Of a DNA stretch of 10,090 nt, positions 1 to 6,437 are shown piece after piece (the first letter of the stretch is position 1; every line of letters begins with the position of its first letter). Both the position numbers and the translations under genes were made by a program. Under the pieces are notes generated by a model. It was not told the DNA's origin and ran no database searches. It saw only the letters and a program-made list of their open reading frames with translations. Origin of the DNA: Alphaproteobacteria bacterium (GTDB lineage: Bacteria > Pseudomonadota > Alphaproteobacteria > ATCC43930 > CGMCC-115725); the NCBI GenBank assembly GCA_019237175.1, contig JAFAHP010000654.1:1-10090 (forward strand), in the 5' to 3' direction.

Positions 1-26
1 AATTAATTGGCGGACTGCTGCAGGCA

Positions 27-351
27 TTACTCTCGGCGGCCGAGGAGGATGGCATTGTCGCCGTTGTCAAAAGACAGCTCGTCTCGATCGAGCCGTTACC
101 TTGTAGCTCGGCCGAGCCCTCACCGGAGACCTCGTCGCCTTCATCGAAGCCATTCCAGTGGAAGAAGACGGTCGTGCGGGAGTATTCGAGCTCGCCGGCG
201 CCCATGATGCAGGCGAACGCGAACTCCGCCCATCCGTCGCGGTTGATCTGGAGATGGGCCGGCTCGACCATATCGAGGTAGTGGCGATTCCAAAGATCGG
301 CCTCGACGATCCGCCAGCGGCCGATCAGTCGCGGCCTGCCGAGTCGGTCAT
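27..351 (-). pseudogene. frameshifted small hypothetical protein gene (about 108 residues when repaired)
   Basis: No single frame covers this gene, but three frames joined in order give a coherent protein. An ATG at 351 opens MTDSAG, then a one-base shift near 331 leads to RLIGRWRIVEADLWNRHYLD and on to FHWNGFDEGDEVSGEGSAEL. A second one-base shift near 79-88 leads to DELSFDNGDNAILLGRRE and a TAA at 27-29. The GRWRIVE / NGFDE-DEVSG / FDNGD pattern resembles, from memory, a small uncharacterised protein family of roughly 100 residues common in alphaproteobacteria; its function is not known to me. Both shifts correspond to one missing base. The gene lies 25 bases after the GNAT stop on the same strand, so the two were probably co-transcribed. 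An alternative is an intact gene starting at the CTG of RLIG, but that would still need the second shift. It is a genuine pseudogene or local sequence error. Confidence 0.7.
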
Positions 352-376
352 GGCGCTCGGGGCCGGGAGCCGCTGT

Positions 377-931
377 TCAGCTTTCCGGGCCATGGTCCTC
401 GCTCGACACCGCCGCGAGATAGGCCGGGAGATCGGGCCAGCCATAAGCCAGCGCCTCGACGACCGCGCCGCCGACCGGTATCGGTTTGTGGCTGACAATG
501 CGCCCGGCGAGGCGTTCATAAAAAAAACGCGCCGGATTGTCGCGCAGCACCCAGACAATCGCGGCATCGAGGCCCGAAGCAACAAGACGCCGAAACAACG
601 CAACCAGCAGGCGCCGGCCGATCCCCTTATTCTGCCAATCGGGAGCGATGTATAGCGTAAATACCTCGCCGGGAAAGCGGCGATCGCTACGGCTCGGCCC
701 GCAACTGCCGAACCCCTGAATGATGCCGGCGGTATCGACCGCCACCCGTATATCGCGTGGGTCACGCAGGATGGCCATCCGCCAGCCGAACTCCCGGCGC
801 TGCCGCGACAGCCCGACCAGATAATTTGCTGACAATATGCCGGCATAGGTCGTGCGCCATGTTTCGATGTCGAGTCTGGCGATGGCGCGTGCGTCGGCCG
901 GCCGCGCCGCACGTATCGTGATTTCGTCCAT
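377..931 (-). CDS. GNAT family N-acetyltransferase
   Basis: This predicts a 184-residue cytoplasmic protein of the GCN5-related N-acetyltransferase fold, which transfers an acetyl group from acetyl-CoA to an amine. The substrate cannot be told from sequence. The N-terminus ITIRAARPADA (4-14) is a typical beta1/alpha1 opening. The acetyl-CoA-binding motif A is clear at 92-109, with LYIAPDWQNKGIGRRLL fitting the Q/R-x-x-G-x-G/A rule. NPARFFYERLAG (132-143) is the usual motif B helix and Tyr. The length is normal for a single GNAT domain. An eight-base poly-A (poly-T on the coding strand) encodes the FFY and is in frame, so the gene is intact. The ATG at 931 was chosen because the GNAT fold begins immediately after it. 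The gene is divergent from the DinB-like gene across a 99-base spacer and precedes the broken gene at 27-351. Confidence 0.9.
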   Translation of the reverse strand: MDEITIRAARPADARAIARLDIETWRTTYAGILSANYLVGLSRQRREFGWRMAILRDPRDIRVAVDTAGIIQGFGSCGPSRSDRRFPGEVFTLYIAPDWQNKGIGRRLLVALFRRLVASGLDAAIVWVLRDNPARFFYERLAGRIVSHKPIPVGGAVVEALAYGWPDLPAYLAAVSSEDHGPES

Positions 932-994
932 TACACTATTGTGCCCGCTTTAGCCAGCCAGGGGGAGGGTCATGCGCCGCGTGATGCGATCTGG

Positions 995-1023
995 TAATAT
1001 CAGCGGGTCATCATTGCGGGGAG
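995..1023 (+). promoter_or_regulatory. possible -10 box and ribosome binding site of the DinB-like gene
   Basis: TAATAT at 995-1000 resembles a -10 element, but no good -35 is visible about 17 bases upstream. GGGGAG at 1018-1023 lies seven bases before the ATG at 1031 and is a convincing Shine-Dalgarno site that supports that start. The promoter part is tentative. Confidence 0.35.
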
Positions 1024-1030
1024 CATTCGA

Positions 1031-1543
1031 ATGTCCCAAGCCTATTTCGCGGTTCTCGCGCGACATAGCGCTTGGGCCAACCGACGGCTGTACGGCGCCT
1101 GCGAGACGCTCAGCGCCGTGGAATACCTGCGCGAACGGCCTTCGAGCCATGGCTCGCTGCACGCGACGTTGAACTACGTTTTGGTAACCGACCGCGCTTG
1201 GATCGCCCGCCTCGAGGGCCGCACGCCCCCCCCTTTCGAAAAAAATCAGATCCTCTACGCCGATTTGCTCGCGCTGAAAATCGCTCGCCTCGCTGAAGAC
1301 GAACATCTGCGCAACCTTGTCGACGGTTTGTCCGAGGCTGCGATGGCGTCGTCGATCCATTACATGGATAGGCGCGGCAATCGTTTCGTGGCAACAACAC
1401 GTCTCGTTCTCGCGGATCTCTTCGATTTTCAATCGCGTTGCCGTGGTGAGACGCTTGCGCTGTTGGCGCAGGCCGGAACACGCGCACCTTCTCTCGACTT
1501 GCTCGTCTTTTTACGCGAAGCGGGAGCCACCGCCAGCGGCTGA
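1031..1543 (+). CDS. DinB-like four-helix protein with degenerate metal site
   Basis: This 170-residue protein matches the DinB/YfiT-like putative metalloenzyme family along its length. RHSAWANRRLYGAC (11-24) is the typical first helix, SLHATLNYVLVTDRAWIARL (42-61) the second, and ALLAQAGTRAPSLDLLVFLRE (143-163) the usual C-terminus. Family members bind a divalent metal through one His in helix 2 and an HxxxH pair in a segment like NHQTHHRG. Here H44 is kept, but the C-terminal segment reads DLFDFQSRCRGE (129-140), so the paired His positions are F133 and C137. A normal metal site is therefore unlikely, although C137 might still act as a ligand. The ATG at 1031 follows a GGGGAG site. The stop overlaps an ATG (TGATG, 1541-1545), but the next gene probably starts later, at 1582. 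Cellular role unknown; some relatives are thiol transferases or stress-induced. Confidence 0.85.
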   Translation: MSQAYFAVLARHSAWANRRLYGACETLSAVEYLRERPSSHGSLHATLNYVLVTDRAWIARLEGRTPPPFEKNQILYADLLALKIARLAEDEHLRNLVDGLSEAAMASSIHYMDRRGNRFVATTRLVLADLFDFQSRCRGETLALLAQAGTRAPSLDLLVFLREAGATASG

Positions 1544-1581
1544 TGGATTTTGGTTGGGTCAATCATTTTCGTGGAAAGGTC

Positions 1582-2154
1582 ATGACGCGGTTTTGGTTAA
1601 GCCCTCTCAGTCTTTCGTTATTGATGACTTCCGCGCTGGTCGTGCCGGCGCTTGCGGCGGAGCAAGAGAGCGTGCACGCCCCGCCAAAACATGCCGCAGG
1701 GCCGCCGGCGGTCCAGCGGCTTGGCGGCATCGGGCCGTGGAACGCCTATCTCTACAAGGAGAAATCCGGACGGGTCTGCTATCTTGCTGGTGGCCCGCGC
1801 AAAAGCGAACCGGCTAAATTCAAGCGGGGCCTATCGGCGGCGGAGGTCTATCATCGCCCCGAGGAACACTCCGCAAATGTCATCAGCTTTAAGGCAGGGA
1901 CCCCGCTAAAAGACGGGAGCGACGCGTCGCTTGATGTCGACGGCGCGCATTTCGATCTCTTCACCAAGGGCGACACCGCCTGGTCCCGAACCACCGAGCT
2001 CGACAACACTATTGTCCAAGCGATGGCCAAGGGCAGGCAGGCGGCGCTCAAAGCCACACCGCAGAAAGGACAGCCGATCACCGACGTCTATTCGTTGTCC
2101 GGGTTTGCCCAGACATTGGGCCTGATCGACAAGGCTTGCGGCATCAAACGGTAA
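1582..2154 (+). CDS. secreted invasion-associated locus B (IalB) family protein
   Basis: This predicts a 190-residue exported protein. From the ATG at 1582 the first 25 residues form a classical signal peptide: MTRFW, a hydrophobic stretch of Leu/Ser/Val, and cleavage after PALA (22-25). The mature part has family features: W53-x-A-Y, VCYLAG with C66, a DLFTKGDTAW block (125-134), and the closing TDVYSLSGFAQTL (168-180) followed by C186. The two cysteines could form a disulfide. IalB was named for a Bartonella protein involved in erythrocyte invasion, but homologues occur widely in free-living alphaproteobacteria with unknown function, so a pathogenic role should not be inferred. A longer frame starts at 1543, overlapping the DinB-like stop. 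The start at 1582 is preferred because GGAAAGG (1573-1579) precedes it and the signal peptide begins there. It is probably co-transcribed with its neighbours. Confidence 0.87.
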   Translation: MTRFWLSPLSLSLLMTSALVVPALAAEQESVHAPPKHAAGPPAVQRLGGIGPWNAYLYKEKSGRVCYLAGGPRKSEPAKFKRGLSAAEVYHRPEEHSANVISFKAGTPLKDGSDASLDVDGAHFDLFTKGDTAWSRTTELDNTIVQAMAKGRQAALKATPQKGQPITDVYSLSGFAQTLGLIDKACGIKR

Positions 2155-2196
2155 ATGGCGGATGTGGCGCCTGTGCCGATCGGCTTCCATATCTAA
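2155..2196 (+). other. possible 13-codon leader ORF before rlmN
   Basis: An ATG directly after the IalB stop opens a short frame, MADVAPVPIGFHI, whose TAA at 2194-2196 lies five bases before the rlmN ATG. rlmN itself lacks a recognisable Shine-Dalgarno site, so ribosomes terminating here could restart on rlmN. There is no strong ribosome binding site for the leader either, and such short frames arise by chance. Confidence 0.2.
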
Positions 2197-2201
2197 CCAC
2201 T

Positions 2202-3389
2202 ATGGCGAGCGAAATCCCCACCACAAACCAGCGCCGTGATCTCGTCGGGCTCGACCGCATAAACCTTGCCGCCGAAATGGCCGGCTTTGGTGCCCAGCCG
2301 TTTCGCGCGCGCCAGCTATGGCATTGGATCTATCATCGCGGCGTCACCGATTTTTCGCAAATGACCTCACTGTCGAAGGCATTTCGTGGTCGCCTCGCCG
2401 AGGATTACGAACTTATCCGTCCGGCGGTAACGCGCAGCCTCGTCTCCGCCGACGGGACGCGGAAATGGTTGTTGCGCTTTCCTGACGGGCACGAGGTCGA
2501 GACCGTTTATATCCCCGAAGAAGACCGCGGCACTTTATGCGTTTCTTCACAGGTCGGCTGCACGCTCAATTGCACGTTCTGTCACACGGGAACCCAGCTC
2601 TTGGTGCGCAATCTCACCCCCGCGGAGATCGTCGCGCAAGTCATGGTTGCGCGCGACGCACTGGGTGAGTGGCCATTGCCGCAAGCCGACCGGCTCCCCG
2701 GAACTCCGGAGGTCGCAACGGACGCCCACGGACTAAATCCGCGCACTGAAGGCCCACGTCCGGGGGTGACGAACATCGTCCTGATGGGCATGGGCGAGCC
2801 GCTCTACAACTACGACAATGTGGCGACGGCGATGAAGATCGCGATGGACCCCGAGGGGCTGTCGATCTCGCGTCGCAAGATCACATTGTCAACCGCTGGC
2901 GTGGTGCCGATGATCCGCCGCTGCGGCGCCGAGCTTGCCGTCAACCTCGCGATCTCGCTGCATGCGGTACGCGATGAAATTCGCAACCGACTCGTGCCGC
3001 TGAACCACAAATACCCGATCGCCGAATTGCTCGACGCCTGTCGCAACTACCCGGGCGCCAGCAACGCGCGGCGGATCACATTCGAGTACGTGATGCTTAA
3101 AGGGGTCAACGACAGCCCGGCCGACGCGCGCGAACTCGTTCGCTTGATCGCCGGTATCCCCGCCAAGGTCAATCTGATCCCGTTCAACCCGTGGCCCGGA
3201 GCCCCCTACGAGTGTTCGACCGATACAGCGATCGCCGCCTTTTCCGATATTGTCTTCGCTGCCGGTTATTCCGCCCCGGTGCGAACACCGCGTGGCCGCG
3301 ATATCTTCGCCGCCTGCGGCCAGCTCAAATCGGCGAGTGTGCGGGCGCGCCGCAGCGGGCGCGAGCCGGAGGCTGTTTCTTCTCCCTAA
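2202..3389 (+). CDS. rlmN: dual-specificity RNA methyltransferase RlmN (23S rRNA A2503 / tRNA A37)
   Basis: This 395-residue radical-SAM enzyme makes 2-methyladenosine at 23S rRNA A2503 and, in studied members, at tRNA A37. The N-terminal accessory domain carries FRARQLWHWIYHRGVTDF (34-51). The CxxxCxxC cluster motif is C120-C124-C127, binding [4Fe-4S]. C113 in TLCVSSQVGC and C372 in FAACGQLK correspond to E. coli C118 and C355, the catalytic pair. GMGEPLYNYDN (196-206) is the SAM-contacting GEP region. LAISLHAVRDEIRNRLVPLN (249-268) and VNLIPFNPWPG (323-333) are also typical. An apparent 25-30 residue insertion rich in Pro/Gly sits at 157-190. The ATG at 2202 was chosen because homologues start about a dozen residues before DLVGLDR; an upstream ATG at 2136 would overlap the IalB gene. 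The arginine-rich tail after 380 is probably disordered. Confidence 0.96.
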   Translation: MASEIPTTNQRRDLVGLDRINLAAEMAGFGAQPFRARQLWHWIYHRGVTDFSQMTSLSKAFRGRLAEDYELIRPAVTRSLVSADGTRKWLLRFPDGHEVETVYIPEEDRGTLCVSSQVGCTLNCTFCHTGTQLLVRNLTPAEIVAQVMVARDALGEWPLPQADRLPGTPEVATDAHGLNPRTEGPRPGVTNIVLMGMGEPLYNYDNVATAMKIAMDPEGLSISRRKITLSTAGVVPMIRRCGAELAVNLAISLHAVRDEIRNRLVPLNHKYPIAELLDACRNYPGASNARRITFEYVMLKGVNDSPADARELVRLIAGIPAKVNLIPFNPWPGAPYECSTDTAIAAFSDIVFAAGYSAPVRTPRGRDIFAACGQLKSASVRARRSGREPEAVSSP

Positions 3390-3402
3390 TCGTCTCCGCG
3401 GC

Positions 3403-4245
3403 ATGCCCGACCCGCTGATCGGGGCGGCGCTCGCCGTTTACGGCGGGATTGTCGGCGGGCTCTATATGTGTCAGCGCCGGCTGCTCTATCGTCCGCGCAA
3501 GACGCGGCCGCTGCTCGACGATCTGGTGATGCTCGGCGTGAATGAGGTCGAGCTCGTGACCGCGGATGGCCTGACGCTTTTTTCATGGTATTTGCCGCCG
3601 CGCCCCGGGCGGCCCGTCATCCTTTATTTCCATGGCAATGGCGGTCATATCGGCTATCGCGCCGAGCGCTTGCGCCGGTTTGCGCAGGAAGGGTACGGCG
3701 TGTTGCTGGCGGAATATCGCGGCTATGGCGGCAATCCCGGCTTTCCCAGCGAACGCGGTCTATTCATCGACGGTGAGACGGCGCTCGATTTTCTCGCCGC
3801 CGTTGGGCTCGCGCCGCGCCGCATCGTGCTGTGGGGCGAGTCGCTGGGATCGGGTATCGCAGTGTACCTCGCCGCCGGCCACGAAATCGGCGCTCTGGTC
3901 CTCGAAGCGCCGTTTACCAGTGTGGCCGCCTGCGCCCAGCGCCGCTACCCTTTCGTCCCGGCGGCAATCCTACTGCACGACCGCTTTGATTCTCTCTCGC
4001 GTATTGGCCAGGTGAGCGCGCCGTTGCTGATATTGCATGGGGAGCGGGATATGGTGGTGCCGGTTCGCCATGGACGCGCGCTGCTCGCGGCAGCAAAAGC
4101 TTTGAAAGAGGGCTGGTTCTCGCCTGACGCGCGCCACGAAACCTTGGCGCAATTCGGCGCGCTCGATGTCGCGGTTTCGTTTATCGAGCGCCGCGTTGGC
4201 AATTGCGTTGCCGAACCCGTCACCGCGTCGGCCGATTCCGATTAG
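3403..4245 (+). CDS. alpha/beta hydrolase, Bem46/ABHD13-like, membrane-anchored
   Basis: This predicts a 280-residue serine hydrolase. An N-terminal hydrophobic segment (about 5-22) followed by QRRLLYRP looks like a single membrane anchor, as is usual for this subfamily. The oxyanion-loop motif HGNGGH is at 77-82, YRGYGGNPGFPSE at 105-117 is the subfamily hallmark, and the nucleophile elbow is GESLGS with S147. D216 in HGERDMVVP and H245 in ARHETL complete the triad. The substrate is unknown. The frame is open far upstream into rlmN, but the ATG at 3403, 13 bases after the rlmN stop, gives the normal family N-terminus. The short spacing suggests co-transcription with rlmN. No strong Shine-Dalgarno site is visible, so coupling is possible. 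Confidence 0.9.
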   Translation: MPDPLIGAALAVYGGIVGGLYMCQRRLLYRPRKTRPLLDDLVMLGVNEVELVTADGLTLFSWYLPPRPGRPVILYFHGNGGHIGYRAERLRRFAQEGYGVLLAEYRGYGGNPGFPSERGLFIDGETALDFLAAVGLAPRRIVLWGESLGSGIAVYLAAGHEIGALVLEAPFTSVAACAQRRYPFVPAAILLHDRFDSLSRIGQVSAPLLILHGERDMVVPVRHGRALLAAAKALKEGWFSPDARHETLAQFGALDVAVSFIERRVGNCVAEPVTASADSD

Positions 4246-4261
4246 CCTAGAGGTGCCCCAT

Positions 4262-4278
4262 CGCTGGTTGGGCCAGCG
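4262..4278. terminator. weak hairpin between convergent hydrolase genes
   Basis: CGCTGG and CCAGCG form a perfect six-base stem around a five-base loop in the 48-base gap between the convergent genes ending at 4245 and 4294. There is no following T-run on either strand, so an intrinsic terminator is only a possibility. Confidence 0.25.
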
Positions 4279-4293
4279 GCCGCACCGCGACCG

Positions 4294-4959
4294 TCAACGA
4301 CCGAGATATTGTGCAAGTTCGGCCGCGGTCCGCTGCATTCCGTCCGTGTAGGCTTGGGGATTGTAATGATCACCCCCATAGACAAAGTCGTGCTGAGTAT
4401 TGGGATAGCTGACGAGTTGAAACGGCTTCCCGGCCGCGGCCGCAGCGAGGTTGCGTGCGGTTGCAATGAGGCAACAGCCGCGGTAGGTGTCGTCTTCACC
4501 GGCGAGCATCAGCACCGGTACGGCCAATCGGCCGGCAAAATCGGCAATATCGCGGATCGGGCTCGTTGCCGGATACCAGGCGACGACAACCGCGGCGAGA
4601 TCGGGCCATTGGGAGCCATAGCCCAAAACTACGCCGCCGCCGAGCGAGAAGCCGACCAGCCCAACCTTTCCGGGAAGTGCGTGCGGCATGCCTAGCGCGG
4701 TTTGGATTGCCGTGCGCAGCGCAGCGCCATGGGTGCCCGCGATCTTGTTGCCGTCGAACAGCACCGCGTCGTAACCCAGTTGCGCAATCTGGCCGGTCAC
4801 AAATTGATAATGGCCCGGGCCCGACGCGCCGGAGACAACAACGACCGCGCGACCTTTGCCTTGCGGCGGCGGGAATTCTTGTTGTGCCTGTGCCGGAATG
4901 GTGGCAGCAACCAGCACGGTCAGATAGGTGATCAGCGATGCCATGCGCAAAAGGATCAT
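4294..4959 (-). CDS. secreted dienelactone-hydrolase-like alpha/beta hydrolase
   Basis: This predicts a 221-residue exported alpha/beta hydrolase. Residues 1-25 form a signal peptide (MILLRMASLI, hydrophobic core, PAQA before QQEF). AVVVVSGASGPGHY (38-51) is the first strand and oxyanion loop. The nucleophile elbow is VGFSLGGG with S105, the acid is D156 in LAGEDDTYRG, and H190 in PNTQHDFVYGG is the catalytic His. The HDF context is typical of the dienelactone hydrolase family, although that family classically uses a Cys nucleophile where Ser is seen here, so the protein is better called DLH-like. The substrate is unknown. The ATG at 4959 is supported by a GAAGGA site eight bases upstream; an alternative ATG at 4944 shortens the signal peptide. 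It is divergent from argG across 154 bases. Confidence 0.87.
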   Translation of the reverse strand: MILLRMASLITYLTVLVAATIPAQAQQEFPPPQGKGRAVVVVSGASGPGHYQFVTGQIAQLGYDAVLFDGNKIAGTHGAALRTAIQTALGMPHALPGKVGLVGFSLGGGVVLGYGSQWPDLAAVVVAWYPATSPIRDIADFAGRLAVPVLMLAGEDDTYRGCCLIATARNLAAAAAGKPFQLVSYPNTQHDFVYGGDHYNPQAYTDGMQRTAAELAQYLGR

Positions 4960-5008
4960 TAAACAAGTTCCTTCGAGAGGTCGCGGCCACAGCAGGGAGT
5001 TTACTCTA

Positions 5009-5034
5009 GTTGATTAGGACGAGGAAAGATCAAC
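5009..5034. promoter_or_regulatory. inverted repeat in the divergent DLH/argG intergenic region
   Basis: GTTGAT and ATCAAC form a perfect six-base inverted repeat separated by 14 bases, near the middle of the 154-base region between two divergent genes. Such dyads can be dimeric repressor operators, but the half-sites are short and match no operator I recognise. Confidence 0.25.
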
Positions 5035-5113
5035 CGCGAATTCGCAGACAACGGTTGCGACAGAGGTCTTAGGCCCTTCGCGTTGACACTCAAACCCATC
5101 CAAGGATCGGGCA

Positions 5114-6325
5114 ATGCCGGAACGCGTAAAGAAAGTGGTGCTCGCCTATTCGGGCGGGCTCGACACCTCGGTGATCCTGCGCTGGCTGCAGGAAACCTAT
5201 CGCTGCGAAGTCGTCACCTTTACCGCCGATTTGGGACAAGGCGAGGAATTGGAGCCGGCGCGGCGCAAAGCAGAATTGCTCGGGGTTCGCGAGATCTTCA
5301 TCGACGATCTGCGCGAAGAGTTCGTGCGCGATTTCGTGTTTCCGATGTTCCGCGCCAACGCGCTGTACGAAGGCGCTTATCTGCTCGGCACTTCCATCGC
5401 CCGACCGCTGATCGCCAAACGGCAGATCGAGATTGCGCGCGCGGTCGGTGCCGATGCCGTCGCCCATGGCGCCACCGGCAAGGGCAACGACCAGGTCCGT
5501 TTCGAACTCAGCTATTACGCGCTCGCCCCCGATATCAAAGTCATAGCACCCTGGCGCGTGTGGGATCTCAATTCGCGCACGCGGCTCCTCGATTACGCCG
5601 AGCAGCACCAGATCCCGATCGCGCGCGACAAACGCGGCGAGGCGCCCTTTTCGGTCGACGCCAACTTGTTGCATATCTCGGCCGAAGGGAAAATCCTGGA
5701 GGATCCCTGGGCCGAGCCCGAGGAATTCGTTTATAGCCGCACCGTGGCGCCGGAAGCTGCACCCGACACCCCCGAATATATCGAGGTCGGCTTTGAGCGC
5801 GGCGATCCGGTCGCACTCGACGGCGAGCGGCTAGCGCCGGCGGCGTTGCTGGCACGACTGAACGGGCTCGGCGGCAAGCACGGCATCGGCCGGCTCGATC
5901 TGGTCGAGAACCGCTTTGTCGGCATGAAATCGCGCGGCGTCTACGAGACGCCGGGCGGCACGATCCTGCAAGCGGCACATCGCGGCATCGAAAGCCTTTG
6001 TCTCGACCGCGGGGCCGCGCATCTAAAGGACGAGATGATGCCGCGCTATGCCGAACTCATCTATAATGGCTTTTGGTTCTCGCCCGAGCGGACCATGCTG
6101 CAGGCGCTGATCGACAAGAGCCAGGAAAATGTCGAGGGCGTCGTGCGGCTCAAACTCTATAAGGGCACGGCCCGCGTCGTCGGCCGCAGATCGCCAAAGA
6201 GCCTCTACAGCCTTGCCCATGTCACCTTCGAGGAAGACGCTGTTTACGACCAGCGCGACGCCGACGGCTTTATCAAATTGAATGCGCTGCGCTTGCGCCT
6301 CGCCGCCCGGCGCGACCGCGAGTGA
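5114..6325 (+). CDS. argG: argininosuccinate synthase
   Basis: This 403-residue cytoplasmic enzyme condenses citrulline and aspartate with ATP to give argininosuccinate, AMP and pyrophosphate, the penultimate step of arginine biosynthesis. The ATP pyrophosphatase P-loop AYSGGLDTS is at 11-19, ADLGQGEE at 38-45, GTSIARPLIAK at 92-102, and the signature HGATGKGNDQVRFE at 118-131 binds the substrates. SVDANLLHISAEGKILEDP (180-198) is also characteristic. The length is typical for the family. The ATG at 5114 follows an AAGGA site (5102-5106) by seven bases. It is transcribed alone, divergent from the DLH-like gene and convergent with the PcaD-like hydrolase. No argR-type box or attenuator is recognised upstream. 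Confidence 0.97.
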   Translation: MPERVKKVVLAYSGGLDTSVILRWLQETYRCEVVTFTADLGQGEELEPARRKAELLGVREIFIDDLREEFVRDFVFPMFRANALYEGAYLLGTSIARPLIAKRQIEIARAVGADAVAHGATGKGNDQVRFELSYYALAPDIKVIAPWRVWDLNSRTRLLDYAEQHQIPIARDKRGEAPFSVDANLLHISAEGKILEDPWAEPEEFVYSRTVAPEAAPDTPEYIEVGFERGDPVALDGERLAPAALLARLNGLGGKHGIGRLDLVENRFVGMKSRGVYETPGGTILQAAHRGIESLCLDRGAAHLKDEMMPRYAELIYNGFWFSPERTMLQALIDKSQENVEGVVRLKLYKGTARVVGRRSPKSLYSLAHVTFEEDAVYDQRDADGFIKLNALRLRLAARRDRE

Positions 6326-6350
6326 GATCCAACCGGTGGTCAGGGGCCGA

Positions 6351-6427
6351 GTAGGGCGGATCAGCGGAGCGTAATCCGCCGATCAACTCCGCAACTGGCG
6401 GAATGCGCTTTCGCTTTTCCGCCCTAC
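6351..6427. repeat. REP-like palindromic doublet between convergent genes
   Basis: A left arm starting GTAGGGCGGATCAGCGG (6351-6380) is followed by a 16-base spacer and a right arm ending CTTTTCCGCCCTAC (6397-6427). The two arms are near-perfect reverse complements. Each arm is itself a hairpin: GGCGGAT pairs with ATCCGCC on the left (6355-6361 with 6374-6380), and GGCGGAA with TTCCGCC on the right. The GTAGGGCGGAT...GTAATCCGCC core resembles, from memory, a dispersed intergenic palindrome found in many proteobacteria. It sits 25 bases after argG and ends 10 bases before the stop of the convergent hydrolase gene, so the transcript hairpin may also help end or protect both mRNAs. No transposase of the RAYT type is in the window. 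Confidence 0.8.
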
Positions 6428-6437
6428 CCGTTTCTCC

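Noticed and set aside
158..655. Long plus-strand open frame opposite the GNAT gene and the left pseudogene
   Set aside because: It lacks recognisable motifs, while the opposite strand shows clear GNAT and family motifs; it is an antisense shadow in GC-rich DNA.
472..931. Possible acetyltransferase-toxin (TacT-like) of a toxin-antitoxin pair with the small downstream gene
   Set aside because: The GNAT protein has a generic fold, and the neighbour at 27-351 lacks any DNA-binding RHH or HTH pattern and follows rather than precedes it.
1543..1581. Upstream ATG of the IalB-like gene overlapping the DinB-like stop (TGATG)
   Set aside because: It would add 13 residues before a good signal peptide, and the ATG at 1582 has its own ribosome binding site.
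5083..5088. Perfect TTGACA upstream of argG as a -35 element
   Set aside because: A -10 at normal spacing would fall on the ribosome binding site just before the ATG, and no TATAAT-like sequence is there.
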